A DNA stretch of 34,554 bases, taken from the NCBI GenBank assembly GCA_028713675.1, contig JAQTNV010000035.1, positions 1-34,554 of the forward strand, read 5' to 3'. A program made the translations under genes and the position numbers. The notes beneath the pieces are model-generated. The model was not told the origin of the DNA and made no database searches. It worked only from the letters and a program-made list of their open reading frames with translations. Of this stretch, positions 23,399-29,690 are shown one piece after another. The stretch's first letter is position 1. Each line of letters starts with the position of its first letter. The DNA is from a bacterium (GTDB lineage Bacteria; Desulfobacterota; JAPLJL01).

Positions 23399-24021
23399 TT
23401 TTTCCTTTTATTCGAATATTTGCCTGACTTCTCACGCACAGTAAAGCCAATCCGGCGGCTGGGCGGGAGTTCAGGATCAGGTTCCGGTTCCTCGGGTGGG
23501 TTGAGCAACCTCATGATCTGCTGGAGAACCTCGGTTATGGCAGTCTCATGCACATTCAAACGCGTCGTCAGCTTTCGTTCCAATTCCGCCAGCTTTCGAG
23601 CCAAATCTCTTTGATCCACCAGCATCCTTCGCATGCTGATAAAAGCCCTGACCACAAAGACACTCATCTTGATTGCTCTCTGACTGTTCAGAACATTTGC
23701 GGCCATAATGGCCCCGTGCTCAGTGAAGGCAAGAGGCAATTTCCTTCGACCCCCGTGAGCATAACCGGCCTTTACCCGGGTTCCGCAAGCGTTCCCACTT
23801 GAAGTCGCAATTTGCGACTTCAAGATTTGTACCTCTTCCGGCTCAAGACGGAAGACAAAATCGGGTGGGAATCTTTCCGTATTCCGCTTGACCTGTTCGT
23901 TCATCCGCTTGGTAGGCACGCCATAGATACGCGCCAGATCGGCATCCAAAATTACCCTCCGCCCTCGGATAATAAGGATCTTGCTCTCGATATGCTCAAC
24001 GGGGATTATCGCTTTGCTCAT
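23392..24021 (-). CDS. ORF6N-domain protein
   Basis: 209 residues. Residues 4-75 form the ORF6N domain (PVEHIESKILIIRGRRVILD, DLARIYGVPTKRMNEQVKRN, FPPDFVFRL), a DNA-binding-type domain found in phage and plasmid proteins. HGGRRKLPLAFTEHGAIMAA and NVLNSQRAIKMSVFVVRAF (89-127) are the conserved second part. Then follow a coiled coil (130-175) and a Pro-rich tail. Between ATSS and HGGRR there are 13 extra residues (76-88) compared with the common SS-x-GGRRKLP form. Codons 67-75 (LKSQIATSS) lie in a perfect 27-base palindrome. The protein is probably a DNA-binding or regulatory protein of mobile-element origin; the precise role is unknown. No strong Shine-Dalgarno precedes the ATG. Confidence 0.88.
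   Translation of the reverse strand: MSKAIIPVEHIESKILIIRGRRVILDADLARIYGVPTKRMNEQVKRNTERFPPDFVFRLEPEEVQILKSQIATSSGNACGTRVKAGYAHGGRRKLPLAFTEHGAIMAANVLNSQRAIKMSVFVVRAFISMRRMLVDQRDLARKLAELERKLTTRLNVHETAITEVLQQIMRLLNPPEEPEPDPELPPSRRIGFTVREKSGKYSNKRKNN
23798..23824. repeat. Perfect 27-base palindrome inside the ORF6N coding sequence
   Basis: Arm CTTGAAGTCGCAA (23798-23810), centre T, arm TTGCGACTTCAAG (23812-23824). The minus strand encodes LKSQIATSS; the plus strand, read in its own frame from 23799, encodes LKSQFATSR. An incomplete copy is at 31272-31298. Confidence 0.95.
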
Positions 24022-24317
24022 GGATTTCGTTTAGAGCGTTAATAGCATCTATCTGGTCTGTTTGGTTCCTTCCGCCAGGAATTATCGGTTGGTCCATTGT
24101 CTGATTTGATGGACGGAAAGTCAAGAATGGTCATGTGTCACAAGCAAGACGCGTAAAGCGTAAGGCGTGAGGCGTGAAAGTCGAATATGGGACGACCGCC
24201 ACGGAATGAAAATCCCCCTCTCCCCCTTTTAACAAAGGGGGAAATTGAAGGCTCGCAGAGCTCGGAGACAAGAGAAGATCAAAGCTCGTCTAGATGGATA
24301 AAGGAAAAGAGAAACTG
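24022..24317. other. Intergenic stretch upstream of the ORF6N gene
   Basis: It contains a GCGTAAAGCGTAAGGCGTGAGG 7-base run (about 24150-24178) and a CCCCCTCTCCCCCTTTTAAC...AAAGGGGG palindrome (24212-24241). I see no gene and no clear promoter. Confidence 0.5.
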
Positions 24318-24416
24318 TTATTCAATCTCGCCGGAAATAATTGCGATCCAGATGATCGGGAAAAGGACGACCACCGCGAAACCGAACTTCAGCAACTGAA
24401 GATCAAGAAGATCCAT
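24318..24416 (-). CDS. 32-residue single-span membrane microprotein
   Basis: The ORF has ATG at 24416 and TAA at 24318-24320, and translates to MDLLDLQLLKFGFAVVVLFP followed by IIWIAIISGEIE. AAGGAGG sits 6 bases before the ATG, one of the best ribosome binding sites in the window. Residues 11-28 form one hydrophobic helix flanked by an acidic amphipathic N-terminus and an acidic end. No family is recognised. It lies 126 bases downstream of another small gene (24543-24743) on the same strand and may be co-transcribed with it. The strong ribosome binding site and the codon-perfect hydrophobic helix support a real gene, but expression is unproven. Confidence 0.6.
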   Translation of the reverse strand: MDLLDLQLLKFGFAVVVLFPIIWIAIISGEIE

Positions 24417-24542
24417 GGGGTTCCTCCTTTATCATTGATAGCTAAAGGCATGGGGCATAGGGCAAAAGCAATGAGCAATGAGCCAACCCAGACTGCATCG
24501 AGCCGACTACGCGAACGCTTCGTCGCCCAGGCCACCGGATGA

Positions 24543-24743
24543 TTAAGCACATCCGCATAATGGAAAAGAAATACAAATGTTATTAACCTCGGAATCGAAG
24601 AAATCCCTGCAGATAATTTTTATTTCGTCGTTGTACTCAATCATCATGGCGATATGCTCCAGGCGTTTATCGTTCGCCTTGCCATGAATCAAACCTCTGA
24701 AGACTTTCAGATCGTAACCACTAACCTCAAGTATTTTCATCAT
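24543..24743 (-). CDS. Small hypothetical protein
   Basis: 66 residues: MMKILEVSGYDLKVFRGLIH then GKANDKRLEHIAMMIEYNDE and IKIICRDFFDSEVNNICISF. GAGGAGG lies about 6 bases before the first of two adjacent ATG codons. It is soluble, mixed alpha/beta, with three or four cysteines in the second half. The last residues may be altered by repeat DNA, since the stop lies next to a dispersed element (24509-24540). No family recognised. It is followed by the 32-residue membrane microprotein on the same strand. Confidence 0.55.
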   Translation of the reverse strand: MMKILEVSGYDLKVFRGLIHGKANDKRLEHIAMMIEYNDEIKIICRDFFDSEVNNICISFPLCGCA

Positions 24744-25371
24744 CGCTGCCCTCCTCTAGCTATATCCTAAAAGAGACAGATGACAGGGAATGACACTCGG
24801 CCGACTAGGTGATGGGTCATAGGTCATAGGTGATGGGCAAAAGATAAGAGAAAAGCAGAAGACGGACCGCAGAGTCGACTACGCGAACGCTTCGTCGCCC
24901 AGGCCGCGGCCTCCGGGCCCGTAAGGGCCTACGGCCCGGAGGGTAAGCAGCGAAAAGCCGTGAGACCTAAGACGTGAAAACAAGTGATGGGTAATAGGTG
25001 ATAGGGAAAAACCTAAATAACCTGGATTCCTGATCAGGTCGGGAATGACGAAAAAAGAGAGATTCTTCGCCCCTCGCAAAGCTTCCCGCCGTTTCACACG
25101 GGACACGCGGGGCTCCGAATGACAAGGAAGGTGCTTACTGCCTACTGGTCTGTCTTGATCGCTTAGAGCATAGCCTCCGGCCCCGCTTCCAGCCCGTAGG
25201 GCTTACAGGCCGGAGGGTAGGGCCTACGGCCCGGAGGGGGCATAGGGCATAGCGCAAAGAATGTTTTGCTGGTTTATCTTGTTCATCTGCTTTTTCTAAC
25301 TACCCAACAACCAAGCCACCTTCTTTTTCCGGCTACCGGCTACTTGCTACCTATTTTCTGCCTTCTGCTCA
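24744..25371. repeat. 628-base repeat-only gap, including composite module B
   Basis: It contains GGTCATA/GGTGATG words (24808-24840), GACTACGCGAACGCTTCGTC (24874-24893; also at 24506-24525), a GC-rich palindrome (24910-24942), GGTAATAGGTGATAGG words, a degraded GGATTCCTGATCAGG...GGGAATGAC element (25022-25050), then CTGGTCTGTCTTGATCGC, a second palindrome (25174-25238), ATGTTTTGCTGGTTTATCTT, TTTTTCTAACTACCCAACAA and GGCTACCGGCTACTTGCTAC. The last part repeats 11821-11990. No gene found. Confidence 0.8.
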
Positions 25372-26982
25372 CTATTTCTTCCCCTCCGGTGACGATTCCG
25401 CTTCGGCCAGGGCCAGGTCCTGGTAGGCGTGGAACAGCCGGGCGCAGAAATCATCCCACCGCCGGCAAATTTCCAGGGTTTTTTCGCTCATCTCGAAAAG
25501 GTGGGTAATCGCCAGGAGCTCGCTGATCTCGTCCGAGCATTCCTTGACCACGGCCTTGTCCGCGCCCCGGAGCAGGCTGGCCACGAAATCGGCCGGAGGA
25601 CACCAGCCCGCCGCCCGCTGGAAATCCCGGTGCATCTGGGTCAGGAGCACATTGCGCGGCCCCTCCCACAACTCGTTCACCATTCCGTCCCGGAACATGC
25701 GGGGCAGGTTGGAGAAATCCTCCATCACCCCGTGTCCGCCCATGATGCTGATCCCCAGGCGCCCGTGGTCAATGGCGTCGTAAGCCACGGTGATTTTCTG
25801 GAGCATGATCAGCTGGCGCATCTCGAACCGCTGCCGCTTCAGCTCCAGGGGCTCGTCCGTCTCCAGGCCGGGGGCCAGACCGCCGGGGAGCCGGAGGAAA
25901 TCCCGGTAAACCTTGAAGGCCCCCGCGGTTGAACGCCGGGCGAAATGTTCCAGCTCGGCGATCTGCCTGGCCGCCATGGGGAAATCCTTGAGGGCCACCC
26001 CGAAGGCGGTGCGGAACTCGGCGTATTTCTTGATCTCGCGCAGGCCGTAAGCCATGCCGCTGCTCATCCCGATCCCCACCGCCAGGCGGGAGAGCGTGAG
26101 GACGATCCCGACCACGTTGGCCACCCCCCGGTCCAGGGGGCCGACGGGATAAGCCAGCGCGCCGTTCAGGGTGATCTCGGCGGTAGGCAGTTCGACCGTT
26201 CCCAGTTTCCACTTGAGGCGGTCGATGGTGTAGCCGTTCCGGATCTCCTTTTCCTTGTTGCCCGGAAGCCACATGGGGAGGACGAAGAGGCCGATCTTTT
26301 CCGAGCCCTGGGCCTTGGCGGTGATCACCGCGTAGTCCGCCTGGGCCGCGGAGCAGAAAAACTTGGTCCCGTAGAGGCGCCAGCCGCCGCCCTCCGGCAC
26401 GGCTTCGAGCAGGTTGGCCGGGACGTCGGAACCGCCCTGGATCTCGGAAACAAACTGGGCCCCGACCGCGAAATCGCCGTCTCTCCCCTCCTTGACGTCG
26501 GCCAGGATCCTCCTGGTTTCGGCCGTGTCCGCGAATTTTTCCAGGAGCGCCACCAGGCCCCAGGTGCAGGTCAGGGGGCAGCCGACCCCGGCCTCGGAGA
26601 TCTGACTGAGGAGATATATCTTGAGAAACCGGATCCAGGGTGAGGACCGCTGGGAGAAAATACCCTCGGAGAAGACCTCTTTTTCCAGCACCTCGGTCTC
26701 GTAGGGACGGACAATGTGGTCGATCCGGTTCTTGTGGCCGTCATAGTGCAGCATGAAGGGCCGGTTCTCGGGACGGGCGGCCCTTTCCGCCAGCTCGCGC
26801 CAGCGGGAGGACGCCTTTTTCGAAAATTTCCCGGCTTCCCGGTCCGCTTCCGCGGCTTCTCTGCCCGCGAAGACCAGCACCATCTTCTGCAGGAAGGGAT
26901 CGTCCGCGTAGAAATCCACCCCTTTTCTCCATTCCAGGAATGAATTGAAGCTGTAGGGATTGTTACGGTCGGGAAGCGACAT
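25372..26982 (-). CDS. AidB-like acyl-CoA dehydrogenase
   Basis: 536-residue FAD-dependent acyl-CoA dehydrogenase of the AidB subgroup. Visible parts: GAQFVSEIQGGSDVPAN (FAD/substrate strand), GTKFFCSAAQADYAVITAK, TIDRLKWKLGTVELPTAEI, and the C-terminal four-helix domain with EFRTAFGVALKDFP, GGHGVMEDFSNLPRMFRD and VNELWEGPRNVLL. Glu440 in the last motif sits where the family has its catalytic base. It oxidises an acyl-CoA (or is a DNA-damage-related homologue like E. coli AidB); the substrate is not predictable. AAGGAGG precedes the ATG by 6 bases. The next upstream gene on the same strand is an SCP2 protein, which would fit acyl-CoA metabolism, but a long repeat region separates them. Confidence 0.93.
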   Translation of the reverse strand: MSLPDRNNPYSFNSFLEWRKGVDFYADDPFLQKMVLVFAGREAAEADREAGKFSKKASSRWRELAERAARPENRPFMLHYDGHKNRIDHIVRPYETEVLEKEVFSEGIFSQRSSPWIRFLKIYLLSQISEAGVGCPLTCTWGLVALLEKFADTAETRRILADVKEGRDGDFAVGAQFVSEIQGGSDVPANLLEAVPEGGGWRLYGTKFFCSAAQADYAVITAKAQGSEKIGLFVLPMWLPGNKEKEIRNGYTIDRLKWKLGTVELPTAEITLNGALAYPVGPLDRGVANVVGIVLTLSRLAVGIGMSSGMAYGLREIKKYAEFRTAFGVALKDFPMAARQIAELEHFARRSTAGAFKVYRDFLRLPGGLAPGLETDEPLELKRQRFEMRQLIMLQKITVAYDAIDHGRLGISIMGGHGVMEDFSNLPRMFRDGMVNELWEGPRNVLLTQMHRDFQRAAGWCPPADFVASLLRGADKAVVKECSDEISELLAITHLFEMSEKTLEICRRWDDFCARLFHAYQDLALAEAESSPEGKK

Positions 26983-27218
26983 GGAAAACCTCCTTATTTA
27001 ATAAATATTTACGATTGACGATTGACGAATGTCCATCGAAATAACTCGGGATAAAACGATTGGGAATAGAAATCCCACTTCCTTCCCCTTTTTATAAAGG
27101 GGGAAACCAAAACCGCATAATGAAGACGTTTAATTTCTAATGAAGCCGATTATATTCCCAGCAGGGGGAAAGGGTCAATTTCAAGAGAGCATAGAGCAGA
27201 GAGCAAAACAGGTCATAA

Positions 27219-27290
27219 GTGATGGGTGATGGGTGATGGGTGATGGGTGATGGGTGATGGGTGATGGGTGATGGGTGATGGGTGATGGGT
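27219..27290. repeat. Perfect GTGATGG tandem array, about 10 units
   Basis: Ten consecutive identical 7-base units run without a mismatch, in contrast to the degenerate arrays elsewhere. The plus strand has at least ten GGG tracts separated by four bases (TGAT), the classical G-quadruplex pattern. It lies about 235 bases upstream of the acyl-CoA dehydrogenase start codon. Confidence 0.95.
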
Positions 27291-27360
27291 CATAGGTGAT
27301 AGGTTTAAACCCAATACCCATCGTATCTATTGTGTCAAATTATCCAATTATATTCTGACG

Positions 27361-27406
27361 CTACGGATTTATCCCGAAGGGTTTATCTGAGGGACACTAT
27401 GGACGC
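27361..27406 (-). repeat. 46-base repeat, arm 2 of an inverted pair
   Basis: The reverse complement matches 10806-10851 at 45 of 46 positions. It ends 8 bases before the stop codon of the SCP2 gene. Confidence 0.9.
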
Positions 27407-27413
27407 CTTTGCC

Positions 27414-28037
27414 CTATGTTCTCTTTCCCTTCATCGACCCGGGCACCAGGCCTGCGATTTTGATCAACAAGCCGACATCTCCCTTGATCTTGATTTTGCC
27501 GGCCATGAAGGCCACCTGGCTATTGATCTCGCCCTTGAAGATGGCCCTTAAATCGTCCAGGCTCATCACCATGGCCGCCGCCGGAGCTTCCGCCTGATTA
27601 AACCGGGTGATGCTCTTCGCGGACGGCTGGCCCGGGCGGATGATTTCCACCTCGATTTTTCCTCTAACTACTTTAAGAAAGTCATAGTTCTTCCTGTTAA
27701 CCGCGATACGGGCGTCATCCAGCTTCTGATTAATAAGCGCTCCCCCCAATTCGCCGGCCTCGGAAATGCCGTCAAGCCAATCCGCTTCCGACATCTCGAA
27801 TTCCATCATCGGCCTGGGGATTCCGCCTTCGATGATATCCAGCTTCCTGCCGTCGGTTATCTTCAAGCAGTATTTATACCCGGTTTCTCCCGTGATCTTG
27901 AACTGAACGGTGAACTCTGTCCCGTCCATCCCCGGCATGGGGGTCTCCCTGATCGCCTTTTCCACGTTCCCGCGCACATATTCGGTGAAGAACTCCTTCA
28001 TCCCGATCCCTTCCCGCGGAAATTCATGATCAGCCAT
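27414..28037 (-). CDS. SCP2 sterol/lipid-binding domain protein
   Basis: 207 residues. Residues 16-125 look like an SCP2-type fold: an N-terminal helix (FFTEYVRGNVEKAI), beta strands (TEFTVQFKITGETGYKYCLK, MEFEMSEADWLDGIS) and a following helix. The C-terminal part (AAAMVMSLDDLRAIFKGEIN, SQVAFMAGKIKIKGDVGLLI, KIAGLVPGS) is the classic SCP2 signature: a DL..IF.G..N...AFM.GK.K.KGD strand-helix unit. It probably has two SCP2-like halves. These proteins bind acyl-CoA or lipids in the cytoplasm. AGGAT precedes the ATG. It is divided from the peroxiredoxin gene by a terminator, so it belongs to another transcript. Confidence 0.85.
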   Translation of the reverse strand: MADHEFPREGIGMKEFFTEYVRGNVEKAIRETPMPGMDGTEFTVQFKITGETGYKYCLKITDGRKLDIIEGGIPRPMMEFEMSEADWLDGISEAGELGGALINQKLDDARIAVNRKNYDFLKVVRGKIEVEIIRPGQPSAKSITRFNQAEAPAAAMVMSLDDLRAIFKGEINSQVAFMAGKIKIKGDVGLLIKIAGLVPGSMKGKRT

Positions 28038-28181
28038 TTTAATATCCTACCTAATCACGGTGATGGGCGACAGGTGATCCTCCTGCGCCAAGCCTACGGA
28101 GGGTAAATCGGATAACTGGTCGGAGGACAGGTCCGCTCAGGATGACAGCCACCGAGCGCAAAGAGCCGAGAGCGAGAAACA

Positions 28182-28218
28182 ACCAATAAATAAACGGCCG
28201 GGAAGAAACCCCCGGCCG
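28182..28218 (-). terminator. Rho-independent terminator after the peroxiredoxin operon
   Basis: On the minus strand CGGCCGGG (28218-28211) pairs with CCCGGCCG (28202-28195), followed by TTTATTTATT. The 8-base GC stem with a T-rich tail lies 62 bases after the peroxiredoxin stop. Confidence 0.7.
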
Positions 28219-28279
28219 GTTAGATCCGTTCCCGCTTCCGCCCGCAACGAAATCGGCGGGCGGGGCTGTTTCCCCTTCT

Positions 28280-28813
28280 TTACATCGACTTCATCCTTTG
28301 GCTTACTCTTCCCGCCCCGCTGATCTGCAGGCCGGAGGGAACGGATTCCGAGTTCGGATCTTCCAGTATCCGCAGGAGCTTTTCATTGGTCGGAAAATCC
28401 TGGATGTCCGAACTGTAATGCGAATAAACCACCGTACCGTACATATCGACGACAAAGATCGCAGGCAATCTGCCTAATTTTTCAAATACGATTTTCTGAT
28501 TGTAGAGCTTGGCCACCCTTTCCCGGTCATCGGGCAAACCGCCGAACGGAAGCTCATACGCTTTCCACATGTTCCCGAATTCGGTTTTCGAATGCTGGCC
28601 GATCACGAACACCTCGGCATTTAAATGTTTGAATCTCCGATATTCATTTTTCAGGCCTTCCAGGTGCCACTGGGTATAACGGCAGTTGAATCCCCGGAGA
28701 AAATCCAGGACCAGCATGTTTTTATAAAGATAATCCGAGAGCATGAACTGGTTGCCCTGGAAATCCTCCAAGGAGAAATCCGGAGCTTTGATGCCCGGTA
28801 TTATCTCATTCAT
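28280..28813 (-). CDS. Peroxiredoxin/AhpC-TSA family protein
   Basis: 177 residues with a thioredoxin-like fold: PGIKAPDFSLEDFQGNQFML, then LVLDFLRGFNCRYTQWHLEG with Cys44 at the peroxidatic position, and PAIFVVDMYGTVVYSHYSSD near the C-terminus. Many relatives have a WCPYC form here (RGxWCPYC); this one reads FNCRYT, so only the first Cys is kept and no resolving Cys is nearby, suggesting a 1-Cys type. It reduces peroxides or acts as a thiol carrier in the cytoplasm. GGGAGG precedes the ATG. It is the last of three closely spaced genes after the sigma-54 promoter at 29476. Confidence 0.85.
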   Translation of the reverse strand: MNEIIPGIKAPDFSLEDFQGNQFMLSDYLYKNMLVLDFLRGFNCRYTQWHLEGLKNEYRRFKHLNAEVFVIGQHSKTEFGNMWKAYELPFGGLPDDRERVAKLYNQKIVFEKLGRLPAIFVVDMYGTVVYSHYSSDIQDFPTNEKLLRILEDPNSESVPSGLQISGAGRVSQRMKSM

Positions 28814-28838
28814 GATTCACCTCCCTCCGTTTCCGGAG

Positions 28839-29039
28839 CTAGGCCCCGCTCAAAAAACTCAGGAACAAAAACAACCCGGCGGCCAAGGCCAGGAGCAGGG
28901 CGAAATAAACCTGCTTCTTGAATATCCGCCGGTTAAGCCACCCGCGGCGGTTATACCGTCTTCCCAGAATCCGGGATTCACCGCCCGTCCCAAGGAGATA
29001 CCTGGCCGAGAGGTATTCGCTGTCCGGTTTTTTCGGCAT
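28839..29039 (-). CDS. Small C-terminally anchored membrane protein
   Basis: 66 residues from the ATG at 29039 (MPKKPDSEYLSARYLLGTGG), preferred over the ATG at 29090, which would overlap the end of the upstream gene and add an unrelated segment. The N-terminal 45 residues are polar and basic (SRILGRRYNRRGWLNRRIFK); the last 20 form one hydrophobic span (VYFALLLALAAGLFLFLSFL). This suggests a tail-anchored protein with cytoplasmic N-terminus. It sits 29 bases after the 85-residue gene and 25 bases before the peroxiredoxin gene, so an operon is likely. Function unknown. Confidence 0.6.
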   Translation of the reverse strand: MPKKPDSEYLSARYLLGTGGESRILGRRYNRRGWLNRRIFKKQVYFALLLALAAGLFLFLSFLSGA

Positions 29040-29068
29040 TTCCGCCACCCATGATTCCCCTGCCCCGG

Positions 29069-29326
29069 TCAGACAATCTCGAACCTGCATTTTGTCAGCC
29101 GGCCTTTGAATTTTATCCGCCCCGTCGCGAGCAGGTGGTCTAATACCTCGGCGACAAATTCATCCTTTGCCGGAATTTCTTCCTCTTCCAGGACCTCGTC
29201 AATCGCCCCGATCACTTCCATCAGGCTGGTCTGCGTGACCATGACGGCCGGGCGCTTCTCCGGCGGTGCTTCCACCCATTCAACCTGGATTTTTTTGCCC
29301 GCGACATTCGCGCTCAACGCGTTCAT
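29069..29326 (-). CDS. Hypothetical 85-residue protein, first gene after a sigma-54 promoter
   Basis: The translation from 29326 is MNALSANVAGKKIQVEWVEA, then PPEKRPAVMVTQTSLMEVIG and AIDEVLEEEEIPAKDEFVAE and a C-terminal VLDHLLATGRIKFKGRLTKC. A longer reading to 29602 exists but would run through the promoter region; GGTGAG lies about 5 bases before 29326. It looks like a small all-alpha/beta protein with a winged-helix-like end (FVAEVLDHLLATGRIKFKG). No family recognised. It heads the three-gene set 29326-28280. Confidence 0.6.
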   Translation of the reverse strand: MNALSANVAGKKIQVEWVEAPPEKRPAVMVTQTSLMEVIGAIDEVLEEEEIPAKDEFVAEVLDHLLATGRIKFKGRLTKCRFEIV

Positions 29327-29475
29327 GTTCTCACCATCTTTCCGGCGCCGGCCGGGATGTGGGCGCCATCGAAACAATAACGATTTCAGGAAAAGCCACT
29401 TATTAACCCTCCCGCCATTCCGGATGGATTCCAAGACTTTTTTCTCCCATGAAATAGTCAGATATATCTTTATTG

Positions 29476-29492
29476 TGCAAAAAGGATACCAA
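29476..29492 (-). promoter_or_regulatory. Sigma-54 (-24/-12) promoter
   Basis: The minus strand reads TTGGTATCCTTTTTGCA: GG and GC separated by exactly 10 bases, with TGG-A and TTGCA matching the TGGCAC-N5-TTGCA consensus. It lies 150 bases upstream of the 85-residue gene and just downstream of the gene for a sigma-54 activator. Confidence 0.7.
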
Positions 29493-29600
29493 GCCAAAAA
29501 AAACCTGGTGATATCTATAGGTAGGGGTTCTCTGATTGTGTATCTATTAGTTTGAATCCGGAGTGACAAAAGTATACAAATATTTCCTTCCCGGCCGGAC

Positions 29601-29620
29601 AAAAATCCTGTTTTTCAGGA
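29601..29620 (-). terminator. Weak hairpin/T-run after the sigma-54 activator gene
   Basis: On the minus strand TCCTG-AAAAA-CAGGA is followed by TTTTT. The 5-base stem is short, so termination would be inefficient. The same bases form one of three TCCTGAAAAA repeats. Confidence 0.3.
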
Positions 29621-29690
29621 AATAATCCCTGCGGGTCGGACAATGTCGAAAGAGAAATTTTTCAGGAAAGGATACTGTGCTTTTTCAGGA
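29611..29690 (-). promoter_or_regulatory. Candidate upstream activator sites: three TCCTGAAAAA repeats
   Basis: On the minus strand, copies of TCCTGAAAAA are at 29620-29611, 29667-29658 and 29690-29681, the last as CCTGAAAAA after a C-T mismatch. They lie about 120-200 bases upstream of the -24 element, the usual distance for activator binding, and are next to the activator's own gene. The second copy includes the gene's stop codon. Confidence 0.4.

Larger units (their letters stand above)
26983..27413. repeat. 430-base repeat-rich gap upstream of the acyl-CoA dehydrogenase
   Basis: It holds ACGATTG words (27011-27028), a CCCCTTTTTATAAAGGGG palindrome (about 27085-27102), GCATAGA words (27188-27205), the perfect GTGATGG array (27219-27290), GGTCATA words and arm 2 of the 46-base inverted repeat (27361-27406). 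Confidence 0.8.

Noticed and set aside
23313..23450. N-terminal extension of the membrane protein
   Set aside because: It would be encoded by hairpin repeat copy 4 and antisense-frame ORF6N tail; the hydrophobic protein begins at MNTKIYKYG.
29327..29602. N-terminal extension of the 85-residue protein
   Set aside because: The extension runs through the sigma-54 promoter region, and a ribosome binding site sits at the internal ATG.
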